A DNA stretch of 64,000 nucleotides from Falsiroseomonas bella (GTDB lineage: Bacteria; Pseudomonadota; Alphaproteobacteria; Acetobacterales; Acetobacteraceae): NCBI RefSeq assembly GCF_003173615.1, contig NZ_QGNA01000001.1, positions 1,054,001 through 1,118,000 of the forward strand, written 5' to 3'. The notes under the pieces were generated by a model. The model was given only the letters and a program-made list of their open reading frames with translations, was not told the origin of the DNA and made no database searches. Position numbers and translations under genes: made by a program. Of this stretch, positions 60,309-64,000 are shown one piece after another (position 1 is the stretch's first letter; each line of letters begins with the position of its first letter).

Positions 60309-60461
60309 TCAGCCGCGCGCGCGCGGCACCGGCGCCGGGGCCGGCGCGGGCGGCGGGGCGACCTGGGCGGGCGCCGGCGGGGGCGGCGGGGCCTCCTGGG
60401 CGCAGGCTGCCATCAGCAGCACGGGGGCCATGACAACCAGGACCTTGGACAGGGCGCGCAT
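60309..60461 (-). CDS. 50-residue Pro/Ala-rich lipoprotein
   Basis: Very small lipoprotein. The signal is MRALSKVLVVMAPVLLMAAC with lipid Cys20, followed by only 30 residues, almost all Pro and Ala (AQEAPPPPPAPAQVAP...), ending in PRARG. The ATG has GGAG seven bases upstream in GGAGAATGAG, a well-formed ribosome site. Its size and composition are like those of Lpp-type or spacer lipoproteins, but no family is recognised. It is divergent from the L,D-transpeptidase gene, 83 bases away. Confidence 0.65.
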   Translation of the reverse strand: MRALSKVLVVMAPVLLMAACAQEAPPPPPAPAQVAPPPAPAPAPVPRARG

Positions 60462-60544
60462 CTCATTCTCCGATCAGGGTGCCCACACATGGACACAGCA
60501 CAATTCAACGTTAGGGTTAGGCACAAAGTCAAACCCCCGGTTAC

Positions 60545-62104
60545 ATGATTCGCAGGAATTCAGGAACGGAACAGGTGCGGGCGCCGAAACGCTGCCTCGA
60601 TCCGGAGCGCAAGGGGGCGGCCGCGGCACGGCCGTCGTCCGGGCGGAGGGCCTTTGCCGGGGGCACGCTCGCCCTCGCCGCGGCCTGGGCGCTGCCGGGC
60701 TGCGCGACGATCGAACCCGAACTGTCCCGCTCGCCACCACCACGAGCCCCTGACGACCTGACCCGGCTGCGGGACGGCGGGCCCGACCCGGTGGTCGCCG
60801 GGGAGACGTTGCGCGGCGACCTGCTGCGCCGATTCTACGCCCAGCGCGGCTTCGAGCCGGTCTGGACGACCAGGCCGGCGCAGGCTGCCGCGTTGGCGGA
60901 TGTCGTGCTCGCCGCGGGCGATCATGGCCTCGATCCGGAGCTGTTCCAGGCCGGGTTGCTGCAGCGACGCGCAACGCTCGCGCCGCTGCAGCGGGATATG
61001 CTTCTGTCGCACGCCGTGCTGACCTATGCCGAGGCGCTGGCCCTCGGCGCCGTGCCGGCCGCCCGCCGCCGCGACGGCGAGGCCCTGGCGCCCGATCCGG
61101 TGGATGTCGCGCGGGTGCTCGATGCCGCGCTCGACCGCCGCGATCCCGCGGCCGCCATCGAGGCGCTGGCGCCCGCGACCCCGACCTATGAGGCGCTGCG
61201 CCGGGCCCTGGTGCAGCTGCGCGACGGCGCGGCGGCCAGCGACGGCCTTGTGGCGGACGCGCTGGCGCGGAGTGCGCGCGGCATCGCGGTGAACCTCGAG
61301 CGGCAGCGCTGGCTGCCGCGGCGGATACCGCCCGACCGGGTCTGGGTGAATGTCGCGGACCAGCAGGTGACGTTCTATCGCGACGACCAGGCGGTCTTCA
61401 CCAGCCGGGTCGTCGTGGGCGACGTCATCGAGCGCAAGCAGAGCCCGGAATTCAGGACCGTCATCGAATCCAGCCTGCTCAACCCGCCCTGGGTGGTCCC
61501 GCGCGACATCGTGGAGGCGGACATCCTGCCGCGACTCGAACGCGATCCGGGCTTCCTCGAGCGCCACAACATCACGCTGCTGCCGAATGGCGAGGCGGAG
61601 CAGGCGCCCGGCCCCGAATCCGGCCTGGGCGCCATCATGTTCGTGATGCCGAACCGCTTCGACGTCTATCTGCACGACACGCCGGACAAGTCCGCCTTCG
61701 GGCGGGAGAACCGCCGGATCAGCAATGGCTGCATCCGGGTGGAGAACCCGCTGCAGCTCGCTTCCCTGCTGATGGAGAAGCCGCTCGGCGCGATCCATGA
61801 GGCGATCGCGGAGGGCGGCACCACGCGCAAGCCGCTGCCGCGGCCCGTGCCGGTCTTCGTGACCTACCAGACGGCTTTCGCGACCGCGGACGGGACGCTG
61901 CAGTTCCGCCCCGACTTCTATGCGCGCGATGCCGGCATCTGGCGGCAGCTGCGCAAGAACCCCGGGCCCGAGGAGACCCCCGAACCGGCGCCCGAGGCGG
62001 CGCCGGCGGTGGCGGCGGCTACACGACCTTCGCCGGGTCCGCGTTCGACCCGCAGACCACAACCGCGACCCGCGCCCCGGCTGGTGGAACCCAGGCGCCG
62101 CTGA
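60545..62104 (+). CDS. L,D-transpeptidase (YcbB-like) lipoprotein
   Basis: 519-residue YkuD-domain enzyme that makes 3-3 cross-links in peptidoglycan or attaches proteins to it. The N-terminus has GRRAFAGGTLALAAAWALPGC, combining a twin-arginine-like pair and a lipobox (Cys53). A scaffold domain (about 85-260) is followed by the YkuD core starting RVWVNVADQQVTFYRDD; catalytic His377 and Cys396 are in LHDTPDKSAFGRE and RRISNGCIRVENP. A Pro/Arg-rich tail (475-519) overlaps the dehydratase gene on the other strand by 86 bases. Confidence 0.9.
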   Translation: MIRRNSGTEQVRAPKRCLDPERKGAAAARPSSGRRAFAGGTLALAAAWALPGCATIEPELSRSPPPRAPDDLTRLRDGGPDPVVAGETLRGDLLRRFYAQRGFEPVWTTRPAQAAALADVVLAAGDHGLDPELFQAGLLQRRATLAPLQRDMLLSHAVLTYAEALALGAVPAARRRDGEALAPDPVDVARVLDAALDRRDPAAAIEALAPATPTYEALRRALVQLRDGAAASDGLVADALARSARGIAVNLERQRWLPRRIPPDRVWVNVADQQVTFYRDDQAVFTSRVVVGDVIERKQSPEFRTVIESSLLNPPWVVPRDIVEADILPRLERDPGFLERHNITLLPNGEAEQAPGPESGLGAIMFVMPNRFDVYLHDTPDKSAFGRENRRISNGCIRVENPLQLASLLMEKPLGAIHEAIAEGGTTRKPLPRPVPVFVTYQTAFATADGTLQFRPDFYARDAGIWRQLRKNPGPEETPEPAPEAAPAVAAATRPSPGPRSTRRPQPRPAPRLVEPRRR

Positions 62105-62951
62105 CCAGCGCGGCCATCGCCGCCGCGCCGCCCGGCTCGGCGATCAGGCGCAGCGCCTGCCAGATGCGCCGCTGCGTCTCCCGGATCGCCTCGTCCGTGA
62201 CCAGCACGGCCTCGGCGACGTGGTGCCGCGCGACCTCGAACATCAGCGCGCCGACCTGGCGGGCGCCGAGGCTGTCGGATGCGAGCCCGCCGACCGGGCA
62301 GGGCACCGGGCGGCCTTCCTTCAGCGCGGTGGCGAGCGTCGGGCAGCCTTCGGGCTCGACGCTGATCACCTGCGTGCCGGTGCCGGCGTACCAGGCGGCG
62401 ATGCCGCCGATCAGGCCGCCACCGCCGGTCGCGACCAGCACATGCGTCGCTTCCGGCGCGTCCTGCGACAGTTCGCGCCCCACCGTGCCCTGGCCGGCCA
62501 GAACCTCGGGCTGGTCATAGGCGTGGACGATCAGCGCGCCGGTCTCCGCGGCGCGGGCCTCGCTGGCGATGCGCGCCTCGTCATAGGCCGCGCCGATGCG
62601 GTGCAGCACGGCGCCGTAGCCCTCGATCCGGTCGGTCTTCGCGGCGGGCGTGGCGGTGGGGCAGAAGACCTCGGCCTTCACGCCGAGGGCGCGCGCCGCA
62701 TAAGCCACCGCCGCGCCGTGGTTGCCCCCGGAGGCGGTGGCGACGCCGGCCGCGGGCAGGGTCGCGCTCAGCATCCTGTTGAAGGCGCCGCGCGGCTTGA
62801 AGCTGCCGGTCGCCTGCAGGAGTTCCAGCTTGAGGATCAGGTCCATGCCGAGCCCCAAGTCGCCGCCCCCCATCCGCATCACCGGCGTGCGGCGGATATG
62901 GGGGGCGATGCGGGCGGCGGCGGCTTCGATGTCGTGGCGTGACGGCGTCAT
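62019..62951 (-). CDS. Threonine/serine dehydratase-like PLP enzyme
   Basis: 310-residue fold-type II PLP enzyme. The PLP Lys is in LLQATGSFKPRGAFN, the substrate loop is ASGGNHGAAVAYAA and the phosphate loop TGGGGLIGGIAAW. Ser/Thr dehydratases of this size lack the C-terminal ACT regulatory domain, like catabolic or serine-racemase-type enzymes. Product is 2-oxobutyrate or pyruvate, or racemised serine; which one is not decided. Its 3' end lies antisense to the end of the L,D-transpeptidase gene. Confidence 0.87.
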   Translation of the reverse strand: MTPSRHDIEAAAARIAPHIRRTPVMRMGGGDLGLGMDLILKLELLQATGSFKPRGAFNRMLSATLPAAGVATASGGNHGAAVAYAARALGVKAEVFCPTATPAAKTDRIEGYGAVLHRIGAAYDEARIASEARAAETGALIVHAYDQPEVLAGQGTVGRELSQDAPEATHVLVATGGGGLIGGIAAWYAGTGTQVISVEPEGCPTLATALKEGRPVPCPVGGLASDSLGARQVGALMFEVARHHVAEAVLVTDEAIRETQRRIWQALRLIAEPGGAAAMAALVSGAWVPPAGARVAVVVCGSNADPAKVV

Positions 62952-63000
62952 GGCGCCGGAGGCTGGCAGCCCTGCGCCCCTAAAGCAATTCGGCCGAGTT

Positions 63001-63477
63001 TCAGTTCAGCCGCTCCGCGGCGGCCAGCCAGCAGCCGGGCCGGGCCGTGTGGATGTTCACGAAGCGCGTGCGCGGGTCGGAGAGCGCCCGCAGCAGCGGC
63101 GCCGCGACGTCCTTGCCCTCGCAGACATGGCCGAGGTCGTAGAGGCACATCTCCCCGGCGTCGTAGCTGCGGACGGAGACGATGCCGTTCGCCAGGACGG
63201 TGGGCGGGATCGCGTTCGCCGCCTCGAAGCGGGGGCAGTCCCGCGCATGGAGGAAGATCGGGCTCGGCGTCCAGTAGACGCCGCCGGGCCGCGGCAGGTC
63301 CCAGCTGCCCAGCAGCATCTCCTCGCCCGGCTCGCCGAGCTGCAGGCAGTGGCGGCAGGGGAAGCCCGGGCCGTCCACGACGCGGCGGTGCAGCATTTGG
63401 CCACGGTCGTCGCGGCCGGTCTCGCGGAAGCGGCGGGCCGCCTCGGTTGGCATGGCGATGCAGCGGAAACCGGACAT
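63001..63477 (-). CDS. DUF1203 protein
   Basis: 158-residue protein of the DUF1203 family. It has the start FRCIAMPTEAARRFRETG, PCRHCLQLGEPGEEMLLGSW (a CxxC pair), YWTPSPIFLHARDCPRF, and the C-terminal FVNIHTARPGCWLAAAE. Function unknown; the Cys and His residues could bind a metal. The ATG at 63477 starts homology; the frame is open to 63696 but that part is antisense to hprK. Divergent from hprK. Confidence 0.8.
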   Translation of the reverse strand: MSGFRCIAMPTEAARRFRETGRDDRGQMLHRRVVDGPGFPCRHCLQLGEPGEEMLLGSWDLPRPGGVYWTPSPIFLHARDCPRFEAANAIPPTVLANGIVSVRSYDAGEMCLYDLGHVCEGKDVAAPLLRALSDPRTRFVNIHTARPGCWLAAAERLN

Positions 63478-63635
63478 GGGCTCTCTCCCTCTCGGAGACG
63501 CGCTTCTGGCGCGGTCGGGGCGCCCGCGCCCTCCGCCGGTTGCGCCGGCATGCCGGGCCGGCCACCCCCGGTCCCTTGATTCCCGCCTCCTTTCTGCCAT
63601 GTTCCGCCGGCTTGGCTTGGGGGCCGGAACCGGGA

Positions 63636-64000
63636 ATGCCTCTTCACGCCTCTTGTGCCGCCCGCGGCGGCGACGGCGTGCTGTTCCTCGGCCCATCGGG
63701 CACGGGGAAGTCCGAACTCGTGCTCAGGCTGATGGGCCGCGGCTGGACGCTGGTGGCGGACGACCAGGTGGAGCTGGAAGCGGAACCTCCCGATCTGCTG
63801 ATGGCCGCGCCGCCGGCGCCGCTGCGCGGCATGCTGGAGGTGCGCGGCCTGGGCCTGGTGCGCGACCTTCCGGTGACCGCGCCCGCCCCCCTGCGCCTGG
63901 TGGTGGACCTGCTGCCGGAGGGCGAGGCGCCGCCCCGCCTGCCCGAGCCGCGCGCTTTCGAAGCCCAGGGTCGCCGCCTGCCGCGCATCGCCCTGGCGGG
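63636..64000 (+). CDS. hprK: HprK, HPr kinase/phosphorylase, short alphaproteobacterial form (3' end cut off)
   Basis: First 121 residues of HPr kinase/phosphorylase; the rest is beyond the window end. The protein begins directly with the kinase domain (LHASCAARGGDGVLFLGPSGTGKS, P-loop residues 19-26), without the N-terminal domain of Firmicutes enzymes. The family signature EVRGLGLVRDL is at about 68-78. In alphaproteobacteria it phosphorylates Ser of HPr in the nitrogen/carbon PTS; rapZ and PTS genes usually follow and would lie beyond the window. Confidence 0.88.
   Translation, partial: MPLHASCAARGGDGVLFLGPSGTGKSELVLRLMGRGWTLVADDQVELEAEPPDLLMAAPPAPLRGMLEVRGLGLVRDLPVTAPAPLRLVVDLLPEGEAPPRLPEPRAFEAQGRRLPRIALA

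Overview
The window reads as chromosomal DNA of a high-GC alphaproteobacterium, most likely an Acetobacteraceae member of the Roseomonas type. That is an inference from gene content: a MucR-type regulator, HWE-family histidine kinases, a Fur/Mur protein without the CxxC zinc sites, OlsB, a short HPr kinase that starts at the kinase domain, Bug/TctC-type binding proteins, and the hslV-hslU / hisB-hisH-hisA and Tim44-mltA / hemE / PPDK-regulator-maf blocks. No rRNA, CRISPR array, prophage or insertion sequence was seen. Both tRNAs are tRNA-Ala.

Layout. 0-4 kb: tsaB (5' cut off) and rimI, a TusA-like protein, MucR, Fur/Mur, OlsB and an SH3 lipoprotein. 4-10 kb: a formylglycine-generating enzyme, a short PEP-CTERM-like protein, a histidine phosphatase, Tim44-like protein, MltA, a second PEP-CTERM protein, HemE. 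10-16 kb: PPDK regulatory protein, Maf, a third PEP-CTERM-like protein, an M24 peptidase, a Bug binding protein. 15.4-20 kb: a four-gene translationally coupled operon (radical SAM, GT4, GT2, acyltransferase). 20-26 kb: YdcF, EcsC, an AbrB-Doc toxin-antitoxin operon with a double operator, HslU/HslV, two more PEP-CTERM genes. 26.7-30.6 kb: hisB-DUF2628-hisH-GNAT-hisA and a trypsin-like lipoprotein, without hisF. 30.6-38 kb: tRNA-Ala, ScoAB, a three-gene glycosyltransferase/methyltransferase operon, UppP, an orphan TRAP binding protein. 38-46 kb: a single-domain response regulator, two HWE kinases, a Tat-exported amidohydrolase, AhcY with a strong upstream palindrome. 46.6-56.3 kb: EEP phosphatase, phospholipase-D protein, LysR-globin pair, TonB, an alpha/beta hydrolase, a binding protein-GGT pair. 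56.3-64 kb: tRNA-Ala, YggT-DUF167-FolD-EamA, PaiB-Nudix, a 50-residue lipoprotein, an L,D-transpeptidase, a threonine dehydratase, DUF1203, and HprK cut by the window end.

The most notable result is regulatory. Four of the five PEP-CTERM-type genes carry a sigma-54 (-24/-12) promoter with exact GG-N10-GC spacing. All four also have a 17-bp TGTCG...ACA dyad upstream, and at three of them it sits 62-63 bp above the promoter. This looks like the enhancer site of one activator coordinating exosortase substrates scattered over 21 kb. No exosortase, activator or sigma-54 gene lies in the window.
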